DNA of 64,000 bases from VRUE01 sp963816785 (GCA_963816785.1 CAWFLL010000002.1:496001-560000); one strand, 5' to 3'. Positions 39,154 through 48,259 are shown, counted from the first letter of the stretch. Notes: generated by a model not told the origin, from the sequence alone. Translations and numbers: made by a program.

Positions 39154-39159
39154 TACGCT
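39154..39159 (+). promoter_or_regulatory. -10 box TACGCT of the catalase-like gene
   Basis: TACGCT ends 6 bases before the GTG at 39166, selecting it over the in-frame GTG at 39163. Confidence 0.45.
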
Positions 39160-39165
39160 GCTGTG

Positions 39166-40065
39166 GTGACCTCGCCAGAGGAGGCGATCGAGGCGATCGA
39201 CGAGCGTTTCGGCGTCCACTCCCGCCGCCGCGCCCTTCACGCCAAGGGCAGCCTCTACTCGGGGACCTTTACCGCGACGCCCGCGGCGGCCCAGCTGACC
39301 AGGGCCGCCCACATGCAGGGCGATCCCGTCCGCGCGACGGTTCGGTGGTCGAACGGGAGCGGCGATCCTGACGAGCCCGACTACGCCCCTGACGTCCGCG
39401 GCCTCGCCGTCACCTTCCACCTCGCCGACGGCTCGCGCACCGACATCTCCTCCCAGTCGCTGCGGCGCTTCCCGTTCAAGGGCGTCGACCCGTTCGTCGA
39501 GTTCGTCCGCCTCTCGAAGCCCAGCCCCTCATCCGCGCTGAGGCTGCCGCTGTTCCTGGCCCGCAACCCGGGCGCGATCGGGGCCCTCCGGGCCAACCTC
39601 GCCGGGCTGCGGCCGCCGCCGAGCTACGCCGCGATCCCCTATTACGCCCTGCACGCCTTCAGGTGGGTGGATGCCGATGGAGGCGAGCGCTTCGTCCGCT
39701 ACGCGTGGAGGCCGACCGTCGATCTCCCGGCGCTGGGACGTGGCGAGGCGAGGTCACGCGGCCGCGACTATCTGCGCGAGGAGCTGGTCGAGCGACTCGA
39801 CCAGAGCCCGGTCCGCTTCGAGCTCGAGGTGCAGATCGCCGGCCCGGGAGACGATCCCCACGATCCCTCCTCGGTCTGGCCCGAGGGGCGCGAGCGCGCC
39901 CTCGTCGGCACCCTCGAGGTGACTGAGCCCAGCGACGAGGGCGATGACTATGTCTTCGACCCGACCCGCGTCACAGACGGGATCGAGCCCTCGGACGACC
40001 CGGTCCTGCTGTTCCGCCCCCGCGCCTACTCGATCTCGCACGAGCGCCGCACCTCGCGGCCGTAG
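39166..40065 (+). CDS. catalase-family (SrpA-like) heme peroxidase
   Basis: About 299 residues, the size of the small catalase-like peroxidases rather than full catalases (about 480 or more). The distal His is in RALHAKGSLYSGTF; ATVRWSNGSGDPD and APDVRGLAVTFHLADG follow. The proximal heme-ligand region is LLFRPRAYSISHERR near the C-terminus (Tyr in AYS). It would decompose peroxides using heme. No export signal is visible. The start is set by the TACGCT-N6 geometry. It is convergent with the large secreted protein, with 10 bases between stops. Confidence 0.82.
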   Translation: MTSPEEAIEAIDERFGVHSRRRALHAKGSLYSGTFTATPAAAQLTRAAHMQGDPVRATVRWSNGSGDPDEPDYAPDVRGLAVTFHLADGSRTDISSQSLRRFPFKGVDPFVEFVRLSKPSPSSALRLPLFLARNPGAIGALRANLAGLRPPPSYAAIPYYALHAFRWVDADGGERFVRYAWRPTVDLPALGRGEARSRGRDYLREELVERLDQSPVRFELEVQIAGPGDDPHDPSSVWPEGRERALVGTLEVTEPSDEGDDYVFDPTRVTDGIEPSDDPVLLFRPRAYSISHERRTSRP

Positions 40066-40075
40066 CCCACCCGCC

Positions 40076-41953
40076 TCAGGGAGCGGAGATCGGGCTCAGG
40101 TTCCACTGCCAGGTCTGTTCCGGCGTGCCGGGTACCTGCTGCCCCGAGCCCTGGCCGGAGAATGCCCAGCCCTCGCTGACCGGCCCGCCGGGGAGGGGCG
40201 CGTAGACGGCCATCGGCGTGCCGATCGCCGGAAAGAAATCGAACGCGCCGGCTTCTTCACAGCCGGACTCCTGTCCGGGGACTTTCGCCGTCAGCGGCAT
40301 CCCGATCTGGAAGGAGTACTCGCGAGGGACTTTGTCGAAGATCGTCAGCACCGGTGCTCCTTTTAGCTCGGGCTGGACCGCAAGGTTGATCGGGCCGCCT
40401 CCTTCGACGGCGCAATCGTCGAGGACTCCGTCGAATCCGTAGGTGATCGATCCAGTGACGACTTGGTAGTAGGCGAGGGCGTAGGGGAATGCTTCGGGTG
40501 GGTAGGGGTTCGGCAGTTCGTGCAGCTCGGCGTTGCCGCTCCAGTCCGCCTCGAGGCTGTTGCCTTCGCCCAACAGGTCTTTGTCATAGGAGGCGGTGCC
40601 CGAGAACGTCGCCGCGAATTTATCCGGCAGAGCCCCTTCGGTCGGCTGTTTCCAGCTGTCTTCGCCGACCCCGGCGGTCGAGGTGAATCTTGCCGTCACC
40701 TTGGCCTCGTTTCCCTGCGGGGCTTTGCTCACCGTGTACTGAAAGGTCGGCGAGGCGTCCTGCGATGCGGCGGGCGAGAAATCAGCGTTCAACGGGCCCA
40801 GGAGATTCCACCTGGCGCCGGTCGCCGTGCCCCCATCCGCCTCTGCCCTGGCGTAGATGCCGAGCTGCTTTTTCTCTCCCCTTTTTAGTTTGATCGTGTT
40901 GGTGGCCGGCGTGAAGACCGCCTGGGCGCAGAACGGTTTGCGATCGAAGCTGCTCCAGCGGGGCTCGGCCTGCTTGTAGCTGTCGATCGCCGCCTTCGCC
41001 GATCTGGCGAAACCCTGGGCCCCGAGATCGCCGCCGATCCAGTCGCCCGAGTAGAGGACCGTGGCGCTGTCGGGATCGAATTTGCCGCCGGGCATGTCGA
41101 TCCTCACTTTGCGCAAGACACCACTCCGGATCACGACGCCCCCGGTGGCCACGATCAGAACCACCTGTTTGTGCTCGACATCGACGTATTTCAGTCTCGC
41201 GTCGGGGCCGACCTTCCCTTTGGCTTTGGACTTGTCTTCGAACGTGGTGCTGGTGCGCGACACGAGCTCGTTTCCGCGCCAGACTTCGGTCGTCGCCGAG
41301 AAGTCGCCGGTGGCGGTGGGAGCCTCGACGTCGCCGGCGGCGGTCGGGCACTCGGGTACCCGGAAGGTGTCGACGCCGCCGCAGGAGAAGAAGGTCACCC
41401 GGATCCTGAGACCGCCACCGGCGTCGGTCTCGATGAACATGCCGTTCTCGCCGAGCAGGCCGACCGTCGAGGAGCCCCCCAGCGTGCCTCTATCCCCCGC
41501 CCGGCCGACGCCGCAGTTGGCCGACGCAAGGGCAGGGCCCTCGGGTAGGCCGTATGAGCTGGCGCTGCCCCGCTTGCGGTCGAAGAACACGAGCGCCTTC
41601 GGCAGCAGGCCGAGGATCTTCCTCTGGGCCCTCTTCCCGGCCGCGCCGAGGCCGCTCTGCAGCGTGCGGGCGCGTTTGCGCTTCTTGCCCTTCACAAGCT
41701 TCGCCGGGTCGAGCTTGAGAGCCTGCCTGAGGTACGCCAGCCGGAGGTCGATCGCCTTCGGTTTCGGGAAGACCTTGGCGAACGGCTGGCAGGTGGTCTT
41801 CCTGCCGACCTTGACCGCGACCTTGCCACCCTTGCAGGCGGCTTGCTTGCCTTTCTTTGCCAGGGCGTGCCCGGAGGACTGCGAGGCGCCGATCCCCGGC
41901 TGGGCCGCAAGCAGGCTCAACGATGCAATCGCGATCAACAGTCTTGACCGCAT
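40076..41953 (-). CDS. large secreted protein of unknown function
   Basis: This intact 625-residue protein begins with a signal peptide (LLIAIASLSLLAAQPGIGAS). A Lys-rich segment follows (KKGKQAACKGGKVAVKVGRK, KGKKRKRARTLQ) with one Cys pair. The remainder is mostly beta-strand with paired cysteines (SANCGVG, FFSCGG, PECPTAA, FCAQAVF, DDCAVEG, SGCEEAG). It shares this style with the first protein of the window, but I see no shared domain. No catalytic motif is recognised. The ATG is 6 bases after a TACGGT box, predicting a leaderless mRNA. Confidence 0.7.
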   Translation of the reverse strand: MRSRLLIAIASLSLLAAQPGIGASQSSGHALAKKGKQAACKGGKVAVKVGRKTTCQPFAKVFPKPKAIDLRLAYLRQALKLDPAKLVKGKKRKRARTLQSGLGAAGKRAQRKILGLLPKALVFFDRKRGSASSYGLPEGPALASANCGVGRAGDRGTLGGSSTVGLLGENGMFIETDAGGGLRIRVTFFSCGGVDTFRVPECPTAAGDVEAPTATGDFSATTEVWRGNELVSRTSTTFEDKSKAKGKVGPDARLKYVDVEHKQVVLIVATGGVVIRSGVLRKVRIDMPGGKFDPDSATVLYSGDWIGGDLGAQGFARSAKAAIDSYKQAEPRWSSFDRKPFCAQAVFTPATNTIKLKRGEKKQLGIYARAEADGGTATGARWNLLGPLNADFSPAASQDASPTFQYTVSKAPQGNEAKVTARFTSTAGVGEDSWKQPTEGALPDKFAATFSGTASYDKDLLGEGNSLEADWSGNAELHELPNPYPPEAFPYALAYYQVVTGSITYGFDGVLDDCAVEGGGPINLAVQPELKGAPVLTIFDKVPREYSFQIGMPLTAKVPGQESGCEEAGAFDFFPAIGTPMAVYAPLPGGPVSEGWAFSGQGSGQQVPGTPEQTWQWNLSPISAP

Positions 41954-41959
41954 GCAATG

Positions 41960-41965
41960 ACCGTA
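41960..41965 (-). promoter_or_regulatory. -10 box TACGGT of the secreted-protein gene
   Basis: TACGGT on the minus strand ends 6 bases before the ATG at 41953, consistent with the other leaderless promoters of the window. Confidence 0.45.
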
Positions 41966-42056
41966 GGGGCGAATGCGGGAAAGCGCAACTCAGATCGACC
42001 GATTGACGCGGGGGTAGGGTCCGCAGCCATGTCAATCGGCAGGGTGAAAGGACCGA

Positions 42057-43650
42057 ATGACCGGCAACGGGAAGCCGAGCTCGATCTGCCTCATCCACGG
42101 GCTCTGGGTGACTCCACGCAGCTGGGAGCACTGGGTCTCCCACTACGAGGGGAAGGGCCACAGGGTCATCGCACCCGCCTACCCGGGCTTCGAGGTCGAG
42201 GTCGAGGCGCTTAACGCCGACCCGGCCCCGATCGAGGCGGTGACCGTGCCGGGGATCATCGAACGTCTCGAGTCGAAGATCGCCGAGCTCGAGTCCCCTC
42301 CGATCCTGATCGGGCATTCGGCCGGCGGGCTCCTCACCCAGCTACTGCTCGACCGCGGCGTCGGCGCCGCCGGGGTGGCGATCTGCTCGGCACCGACCGA
42401 AGGTGTGCGGGTGACGCCGATCTCCCAGGTCAAGTCGACCTTCCCGGTGCTGAAGAACCCCGCCAACCGGCACCGGGCGGTGCCCTTCAACCTCGATCAG
42501 TGGCACTACGCGTTCTGCACCACCTTCAGCGAGGAGGAGTCGAAGAGGCTGTACGAGCGCTACGCGATCCCAGGCCCCGGACAGCTTGTTTGGGCGGGCG
42601 TGCTCGCGAACTTCGAGCCCGGCCACCAGGTCTCATACGTCGACTACAGGAACGACGACCGGGCGCCGCTGCTGTTCATCTCGGGCAGCGAGGACAACCT
42701 GATGCCGCCCTCGGTGCAGCGATCCAACGCCAAGCACTACAGGTCCGACACCGTCACCGAGGTGAAGGAGTTCGAGGGCTTTCCCCATCTGCTCCCGGCC
42801 CACGAGGGCTGGGAGGAGGTCGCCGACTACGCCCTGCAGTCGGGCGCTCGACCGCGCGTGAGCGCGGTCCGCGTCACCCACATCGGCGGGCCGACCGTCC
42901 TGCTCGAGGTCGGTGGCTGGCGGCTGCTCACAGACCCGACGTTCGACCCACCGGGCGGCCGCTACGGATTCGGCTGGGGGACCGGGTCGCGCAAACTGAC
43001 CGGGCCCGCGATCGCCCCCAGCGAGCTGGGCCGGATCGACGCGGTCCTGCTCAGCCACGACCAGCACGGCGACAACCTCGACACGGCCGGCCGGGCGCTC
43101 CTGCCTGCGGCCGGGTCGATCGTCACCACCCCAGCCGGCGCGCGCAGGCTGGGTGGGAAGGCGCAGGGCCTCGAGCCCTGGGACGACAACCCGCCTCGAG
43201 GCACCGGGGCGGGCGACGATCGAGGTCACCGCGACCCCCTGCCGGCACGGCCCGCCGCTGATCTGGCCGCTGAGCGGCGCGACGACCGGCTTCGCCCTCG
43301 GCTGGGAGGGCCAGGAGCGGGGGCAGCTGTGGATCTCCGGCGACACGGTGCTCTACGACGGGGTCCGCCAGGTCGCCGACCGGCTCCGCGTCGACATCGC
43401 CCTGCTGCACCTTGGCGCGGTCCGGTTCCCGGTGACCGGCCCATTCCGGTACGCGATGAACGCCGCCGAAGCGATCGAGCTCTGCGGCATGATCCGGCCC
43501 CGGGTGACGGTCCCGGTCCACTACGAGGGGTGGAAGCACTTCCGCCAGGGGCGCGAGGAGATCGAGCGCGAGCTTGCGGCCGCGCCGGAGGAGATCCGCG
43601 ACAGCGTCCGCTGGCTGCCGATCGGCGAGCCGGTGGAGATCGCCGGGTGA
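42057..43650 (+). CDS. alpha/beta hydrolase joined to an MBL-fold hydrolase (one frameshift; fusion uncertain)
   Basis: Residues about 1-262 are an alpha/beta hydrolase: CLIHGLWVTPRSW, the nucleophile in LIGHSAGGLLTQLL, the acid in ISGSEDNLMPP and His in GFPHLLPAH. From VRVTHIGGPTVLLEVGG onward the protein is a UlaG-like metallo-beta-lactamase fold: LTDPTFDPPGG, DAVLLSHDQHGDNLD (the HxHxDH motif appears as HDQHGDN), then after a break near 43198 ISGDTVLYDG, LLHLGAV and VPVHYEGWKHF. GAAAGGA precedes the ATG, and a TAGGGT box is at 42015. At 42874 a GTGA lies at the domain junction, so the two may be separate overlapping genes if one base is missing. Confidence 0.78.
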
Positions 43651-43660
43651 TGGCATGAAC

Positions 43661-43689
43661 TTGCGGTCGCCGTATCCGCAGGTTAGGGT
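43661..43689 (+). promoter_or_regulatory. promoter with -35 TTGCGG and -10 TAGGGT
   Basis: TTGCGG at 43661-43666 and TAGGGT at 43684-43689 are separated by 17 bases. The ATG at 43696 follows the -10 box by 6 bases. It is the best-formed leaderless promoter in the window. Confidence 0.6.
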
Positions 43690-43695
43690 CGGCGC

Positions 43696-43983
43696 ATGCC
43701 GGTCAAGCTGCACCGCTGCTCGCTCACCTGGCTCAAGATCGGGGTCCATCCCTGCTGGCGGGTGCAGAAGGCGCTCGATGAGGAGGGAATCGAGTACGAG
43801 GTCGTCCCCGGGCCGCTGATGCCCGGCAAGCGCGAGGACCTCGAGCAGCTGTCGGGGCAGGGCAAATACCCGGTGATCGAGTTCGAGGACGGCAGCATCT
43901 ACCGCGAAGAGTCGACGGACATGGCGGAGCGGATCCGCGCGGGAAGCCTGTTCGGCAAGGGGGAGGCAGAGCCGGCGGCGTAG
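43696..43983 (+). CDS. thioredoxin-fold glutaredoxin/GST-N-like protein
   Basis: The 95 residues form a single thioredoxin fold: KLHRCSLTWLKIG, PCWRVQKALDEEGIEYEVV, then the cis-Pro and glutathione-binding element GKYPVIEFEDGSIYREESTD. The pattern matches the N-terminal domain of glutathione S-transferases; no C-terminal helical domain follows. A Cys sits in HPCWRVQ. Actinobacteria generally use mycothiol, so the thiol partner is uncertain. A leaderless start is supported by the promoter at 43661-43689. The TetR gene follows on the same strand. Confidence 0.8.
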   Translation: MPVKLHRCSLTWLKIGVHPCWRVQKALDEEGIEYEVVPGPLMPGKREDLEQLSGQGKYPVIEFEDGSIYREESTDMAERIRAGSLFGKGEAEPAA

Positions 43984-43996
43984 GCGGCGCAGCAGG

Positions 43997-44035
43997 CTGA
44001 ACAGTTGTACAGTGCAAGCTGAACATGTGTTCAGC
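43997..44035. promoter_or_regulatory. TetR operator: perfect palindrome plus imperfect second site
   Basis: GCTGAACATGTGTTCAGC (44018-44035) is a perfect 18-bp palindrome covering the ATG at 44025. CTGAACAG/TTGTACAG (43997-44012) is a related imperfect dyad. The centres are 22 bp apart, two helical turns. Autorepression by the TetR protein is the natural reading. Confidence 0.65.
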
Positions 44036-44624
44036 CACTGTGGCCGAGTCGAGCCGCGAGCAGATCGTCCTGCGGGCGATGAGCCTGTTCGGCGAGCGAG
44101 GGATCGAGGCCACCTCGCTGCGCGAGGTCGCCAGGGGAGCCGGGGTGTCGCCGGCGCTGATCGTCCATCACTTCGGCGGCAAGGAGGGGCTGGTCGCCGC
44201 GGTCGATGAGGCCGCCCTGCGGGACTTCGGCGCCGCCTACAGCTCGGGAGATCCGGCGCCGGCCGGCGAGCTGCTGCGCCGGCGAGCGGAGCAGACCGCG
44301 ACGGTGATGCGCGAGCGGCCCGACGTCTGCGCCTACCTGGGCCGGGCGCTGGTCGAGGTGACGCCGGGCGCCGCGCGCCTCTTCCGCCTGATGATCTCCG
44401 CCGGCCGCGCGGAGGTCGAGGCCCTGGTCGAGGAGGGCGCCCTGCGCGAGGACGCCGATCGGTTCTGGGCGACCCTCCAGCACTTCTTCCTGATCTGGGC
44501 CCCGCTCAGCTTCCGGCCCCTGCTCGAGGGGGAGGTACTGGGCGGGTCGCTCCTGCACGGCGAGAATCTGGATCGCTGGGTCGACGCGAACGTGGAGCTG
44601 CTCCAGCGCGGCCTCTACCGATGA
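44025..44624 (+). CDS. TetR-family transcriptional regulator
   Basis: This 199-residue protein has an N-terminal TetR DNA-binding domain (AMSLFGERGIEATSLREVARG, then the recognition helix SPALIVHHFGGKEGLVAAVD) and a helical ligand domain. The ATG at 44025 lies inside the palindromic operator; GTG at 44040 is an alternative start. No ribosome binding site is seen, so a leaderless mRNA is likely. The stop overlaps the ATG of the downstream hydrolase (ATGA). It probably controls itself and the hydrolase. Confidence 0.9.
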   Translation: MCSATVAESSREQIVLRAMSLFGERGIEATSLREVARGAGVSPALIVHHFGGKEGLVAAVDEAALRDFGAAYSSGDPAPAGELLRRRAEQTATVMRERPDVCAYLGRALVEVTPGAARLFRLMISAGRAEVEALVEEGALREDADRFWATLQHFFLIWAPLSFRPLLEGEVLGGSLLHGENLDRWVDANVELLQRGLYR

Positions 44625-45553
44625 CGCGGCTGGACTCCATCGCCGAGGTCGAGTTCCGCTCGGGTGGGGAGCGCTGTGCGGGCTGGCTTCACCTGCCGCC
44701 CGGAGACGGGCCCCATCCCTGCGTGGTGATGCTGCACTCGACCGCCGGCCTGCGCCAGCTCCGCTGCTACTCCGAGCGGGGGCGCTCGTTTGCCGGTTCC
44801 GGAGTCGCGGCGCTCCAGTTCGACTGCCGTGGGTTCGGGGCCAGCGACGGCGAGCCGCGACAGCTCTACGACGTGCGGATGCTCGCCGAGGACCTGGAGG
44901 CGGCGCTCGCGTTCGCCCGCGGCCGGGCGGAGCTCCACCCCTCGCTGCTGGCGCTGTGGGGCGGCTCGGCGAGCTGCGCCCTGGTGCTTGACGCAGCGCG
45001 CCGGCACGACGAGATCCGGGCCGTCGTCTGCCTGACGCCGTTCGTCCCGGGCCGCGCCACCCAGCGCTCCGCGGGCACCCCCGTGCTTCGTCTCGCCGCC
45101 GCCGCGTCGGCTGACCGGGTCCGGATGATGTTCGGCCGGGAGCCCCGTGGGGTGGCGGTCGGGGGGGAGCCGGGGGACACCGCGATCCTCGTCCGCGAGG
45201 CCGCGGCGGCGGGCGAGCGCGGCATGCTCCCTCCGGAGGCACGGGTCGAGGCCTCGGGCAACCGGGCCGAGGTGGACAACGGGATCGTCTGGGAGAACCG
45301 GGTCGTGCTGCGCCCGCGGCTGCGGACCCCGCACCCGCTGCGGATCGCCGGCGATGTCGGCTGCCCGTTGCTGGTGGTGGCGGGGTCGGAGGACACCCTC
45401 TGCCCGCCCGGCCCGGCGGCCGAGGTCGCCCGGCGTGCGCCCGCGGCCGAGCTCGAGACCTTCAGCTGCGGTCACTTCGATCTGTACGCGGGACGGAGCA
45501 CCGCCGCCGAGAGGGAATTCCTGCACAGCCGCCTGATCGAAGCCGGCGTTTGA
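44621..45553 (+). CDS. alpha/beta hydrolase (dienelactone-hydrolase-like)
   Basis: The 310 residues include CVVMLHSTAGLRQL (oxyanion region), FDCRGFGASDGEP, the nucleophile position ALWGGSASCALVL (Ser in GGSAS, in place of the usual GxSxG), the acid in VVAGSEDTLCPPG and His in SCGHFDLYAG. It resembles xylan-esterase and dienelactone-hydrolase relatives (X-Pro dipeptidyl-peptidase-like fold). It is translationally coupled to the TetR gene (ATGA), so its substrate or product is probably the TetR ligand. The substrate is unknown. Confidence 0.82.
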   Translation: MTRLDSIAEVEFRSGGERCAGWLHLPPGDGPHPCVVMLHSTAGLRQLRCYSERGRSFAGSGVAALQFDCRGFGASDGEPRQLYDVRMLAEDLEAALAFARGRAELHPSLLALWGGSASCALVLDAARRHDEIRAVVCLTPFVPGRATQRSAGTPVLRLAAAASADRVRMMFGREPRGVAVGGEPGDTAILVREAAAAGERGMLPPEARVEASGNRAEVDNGIVWENRVVLRPRLRTPHPLRIAGDVGCPLLVVAGSEDTLCPPGPAAEVARRAPAAELETFSCGHFDLYAGRSTAAEREFLHSRLIEAGV

Positions 45554-45571
45554 CACCGTGGCCGGCGACCC

Positions 45572-46225
45572 TCAATCGATCAGGGCGATGAGCAGGATCG
45601 CGATCGCCGAGATCCCGATGATCGCCCCGATCACTGCGATCGCGATCGCGACCCGATCCCCGTCGCCTAACCGCGGCAGCCTCGGGAACGGCCGGGCACT
45701 GCGCTCGACCACCCCCGCCCTGAAGCTGGGCCCCCCGATGCCGGCGGCGGCGTGCCCGGTCTGAGGCTGGCCGATCGCGATCAACCGAACGGGCGGATGA
45801 AGCGATTCCCGGGCCCGCTCGAAGAGCCCATCCTCGAGCCAGCGGCCGCGGTCGGTGGGCGTGGCGACGATCAGGACCTTCTCGGCCGGGTACTGCCGCA
45901 GCGCATCGGTCGCCGCCGCGACCGGGTCACTGACGCCGACCTCCCCGAAGGCGGAGACCCCGCGGCGGCTGAGCGCCTCGAGCGAGAGCTCGAGGCGTTG
46001 CCTGGCCTCGCGGGTCGCCCCGTCGACGTCGCCCAGCGCACGGTGCAGGGCGGTCTCCCCGATGGCCGGGGCGACGAGGACGACGCTGGCCCGCTCCGGA
46101 GGCAGGTTGCGATTCAGCTCGTCCAGCAGGTCGCCCTCGGAGAGCGCCTCGGTGATCACGACCATGACCCGCTCGGGAGCGGGCTCCCCGAGAACTTCGT
46201 TCCCATCTGCCGCGTCGGTGTCCAT
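45572..46225 (-). CDS. Usp-like protein with a C-terminal membrane helix
   Basis: About 217 residues. The first 150 resemble a universal-stress-protein or nucleotide-binding fold: ERVMVVITEALSEGDLLDEL, ASVVLVAPAIGETALHRAL, EKVLIVATPTDRGRWLEDGL. The C-terminus is one long hydrophobic helix (AIAIAVIGAIIGISAIAILL) that would anchor it to the membrane with the soluble part inside. GTG 46234 is an alternative start. It is convergent with the hydrolase gene and 50 bases downstream of the GH15 gene on the same strand. Confidence 0.65.
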   Translation of the reverse strand: MDTDAADGNEVLGEPAPERVMVVITEALSEGDLLDELNRNLPPERASVVLVAPAIGETALHRALGDVDGATREARQRLELSLEALSRRGVSAFGEVGVSDPVAAATDALRQYPAEKVLIVATPTDRGRWLEDGLFERARESLHPPVRLIAIGQPQTGHAAAGIGGPSFRAGVVERSARPFPRLPRLGDGDRVAIAIAVIGAIIGISAIAILLIALID

Positions 46226-46275
46226 TCCGGGCACCTACCCGCGACCGGGCATCGCAGAAACGTGGTCGGGTCGCG

Positions 46276-48171
46276 CTACATGTCCTCGCGGACCCCTCCC
46301 ATCTCGCTGAAGACGGCGGTGGGCCCGCCGTCGGTGCGCTGCTCGTCGGCAATCACGTGGGAGACGGCGTTGATCAGCGCGAGGTGCGTGAAGGCCTGGG
46401 GAAAGTTGCCGAGGTGGCGGCCGCTCCGCGCATCCAGCTCCTCCGCGTAGAGGTCGAGCCAGCCGGCCGACTCGAGCAGGCGTTCGCACATCGCTCGCGC
46501 CCGCTCCGCCTCGCCGATCTCCGACAGCGCCGAGACCAGCCAGAACGAGCAGATCAGGAAGGTCCCCTCCTCGCCGTGCAGGCCGTCGTCGGTCTCATCG
46601 ACCCTGTAGCGGAGGACGAGGCCATCCCGGGTCAGGTCGTCGGCGATCGCATCGACCGTCTTCCGAACCCGCGGGTCGTTGGGAGGGAGGAACCGGAGCA
46701 GGGGGACCAGCAGGGTCGAGGCGTCGAGGGCGTCGGTCTCGTAGTGCTGGCGGAAGACGCCGTCGCGGACGCCGCGTTCGAGGATCTCCTCGCGGATCCT
46801 GCCGGCGACCTCCCGCCACCTCTCGGCGATGTCCTCTTGCCCGATCGCGGCGGCCAGCCGCGCCCCCCGGTCGACCGCCACCCAGATCATCAGCTTCGAG
46901 GAGACGTAATGGCGGGGCTCGCCCCGCGACTCCCAGATTCCCTGGTCGGGATCGGGCCAGGCGGCGATCGCCGCCTCGACCTGTTCGCTGATCAGTTTCC
47001 GGTCCGCCGGCGTGCCCGACCCGCGCAGGGCTTTCTCGTGCAGGTAGATCGAGTCGAGCAGCGCTCCCCAGACATCGTGCTGGCGCTGGTCGAAGGCGCC
47101 GTTGCCGACCCGCACCGGACGCGCCCCCCCGTAGCCGTCGAGGTGGTCGAGGGTGCGCTCGGTGAGCTCCTTCTCGCCGTCGATCCCGTACATGATCTGC
47201 AGGTTCGGGTCCTGGCGGCAGACGCTGAGCACGAATTGCATGAAGGCGCGCGCCTCCTGGTCGAACCCGAGCGTGTGCAGGGCCCAGAGGCTGAACGTCG
47301 AGTCGCGGATCCAGCAGTAGCGGTAGTCCCAGTTCCGTTCCCCGCGCGGGGTCTCCGGCAGCGAGGTGGTCGGCGCGGCGACGATCGCGCCGCTGGGGCT
47401 GTAGGTGAGGCCCTTCAACACCAGGGCCGAGCGCTGCAGGTGGATGCGCCAGGGATGGTCGGGGAAGTCTCCGTAGCGCAGCCACTGGCGCCAGAACTCT
47501 TCGGTCGAGTCGAGCCGCTCCAGTGCCTCGGGGGCGCTGCGGGGACCGCCCAGCTCGCCGTCTCCCCAGGACACCGCGCAGAACCCGGTCTCGTCTTCGC
47601 GCAGCCGCATCTTTCCGATTGCGGTCGGCCCGTCGATCGAGGTCTCCATGTCGCTGGTCAGCAGCAGCTCGGCCCCGTCAGGGGCGCGGGCGATCGCCTC
47701 GCCCAGCTCGCCGCCGCTCCACTCGGCCGGCTCGGCCCCGTAACCGAAGCGCGGCATGCATTCCATCTCGATCTCCACCTCGCCGTCGATGCAGGTCATC
47801 AGCCGCAGCACCGAGTGGTCGGCCTCGTGCTCGGTCCGAGGCCGCGAGCCCGGGCCCTCCTGCTGCGCCCAGTCGCCGATCGTGAGCGCATCGTGGATCA
47901 CGACCCAGCCGGTGTCGGTGACCCAGGTCGTCTCGATCACCAGGGTGCCGGGCTCGTAGCGACGGCTGATCGGCACCACCACTCCGCGAGGACCGAGCTT
48001 GAAGTGACCGGCGCCGCGATCGAGCAGCGCCCCGAACGCGCTCGGCGAGTCGAAGTGGGGCAGGCAGAGCCACTCCACCGCGCCTTCGTAGGAGACGAGG
48101 GCGCCGGTGTGGCAGTCAGAGAGGAACCCATAGCTGCCGATCGGTGGGAAGCGGCTGTCGGCGGCGCTCAC
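46276..48171 (-). CDS. GH15 glycoside hydrolase (glucoamylase/trehalase-like)
   Basis: The 631 residues have the bacterial GH15 layout: an N-terminal beta-sandwich (PPIGSYGFLSDCHTGALVS, LCLPHFDSPSAF) and an alpha6/alpha6 barrel with RNWDYRYCWIRDSTFSLWAL (catalytic acid region), MYGIDGEKELTERTLDHLDG, and EEGTFLICSFWLVSALSEIG (catalytic base Glu in EEGTF). Actinobacterial members of this type include trehalases and glucoamylases; a trehalose synthase in the same window makes trehalase attractive but unproven. The GTG at 48171 overlaps the TGA of a 13-codon leader ORF (GTGA). A 963-codon open frame antisense to it is a composition artefact. Confidence 0.92.
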   Translation of the reverse strand: MSAADSRFPPIGSYGFLSDCHTGALVSYEGAVEWLCLPHFDSPSAFGALLDRGAGHFKLGPRGVVVPISRRYEPGTLVIETTWVTDTGWVVIHDALTIGDWAQQEGPGSRPRTEHEADHSVLRLMTCIDGEVEIEMECMPRFGYGAEPAEWSGGELGEAIARAPDGAELLLTSDMETSIDGPTAIGKMRLREDETGFCAVSWGDGELGGPRSAPEALERLDSTEEFWRQWLRYGDFPDHPWRIHLQRSALVLKGLTYSPSGAIVAAPTTSLPETPRGERNWDYRYCWIRDSTFSLWALHTLGFDQEARAFMQFVLSVCRQDPNLQIMYGIDGEKELTERTLDHLDGYGGARPVRVGNGAFDQRQHDVWGALLDSIYLHEKALRGSGTPADRKLISEQVEAAIAAWPDPDQGIWESRGEPRHYVSSKLMIWVAVDRGARLAAAIGQEDIAERWREVAGRIREEILERGVRDGVFRQHYETDALDASTLLVPLLRFLPPNDPRVRKTVDAIADDLTRDGLVLRYRVDETDDGLHGEEGTFLICSFWLVSALSEIGEAERARAMCERLLESAGWLDLYAEELDARSGRHLGNFPQAFTHLALINAVSHVIADEQRTDGGPTAVFSEMGGVREDM

Positions 48172-48209
48172 CAGACGGCCTCCCGCTTGGCCCGCTGCGC
48201 GCTCAGCAT
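48168..48209 (-). CDS. leader peptide C (AQRAKRE family) of the GH15 gene
   Basis: A 13-codon frame reads MLSAQRAKREAVW and its TGA overlaps the GH15 start (GTGA). Its ATG is exactly 6 bases after a TAGCTT box, predicting leaderless translation. The SAQRAKRE core is shared with the leaders at 48272 and 50954, and codon differences within AQRAKRE are all synonymous. It is shorter than the other two and lacks their SVH segment. Confidence 0.6.
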   Translation of the reverse strand: MLSAQRAKREAVW

Positions 48210-48215
48210 CGGGCC

Positions 48216-48221
48216 AAGCTA
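48216..48221 (-). promoter_or_regulatory. -10 box TAGCTT for leader C and GH15
   Basis: TAGCTT on the minus strand lies 6 bases before the ATG at 48209. It is divergent from, and about 40 bases away from, the -10 box of leader A. Confidence 0.5.
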
Positions 48222-48259
48222 CCAGCGAGTGCGGGCACCGGTGGCGAAATCCGCGCCGC

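Noticed and set aside
42870..42890. GTGAGCGCGG within the hydrolase-MBL gene as a fourth leader
   Set aside because: It leads into the MBL domain (VRVTHIGG), not into a short basic peptide.
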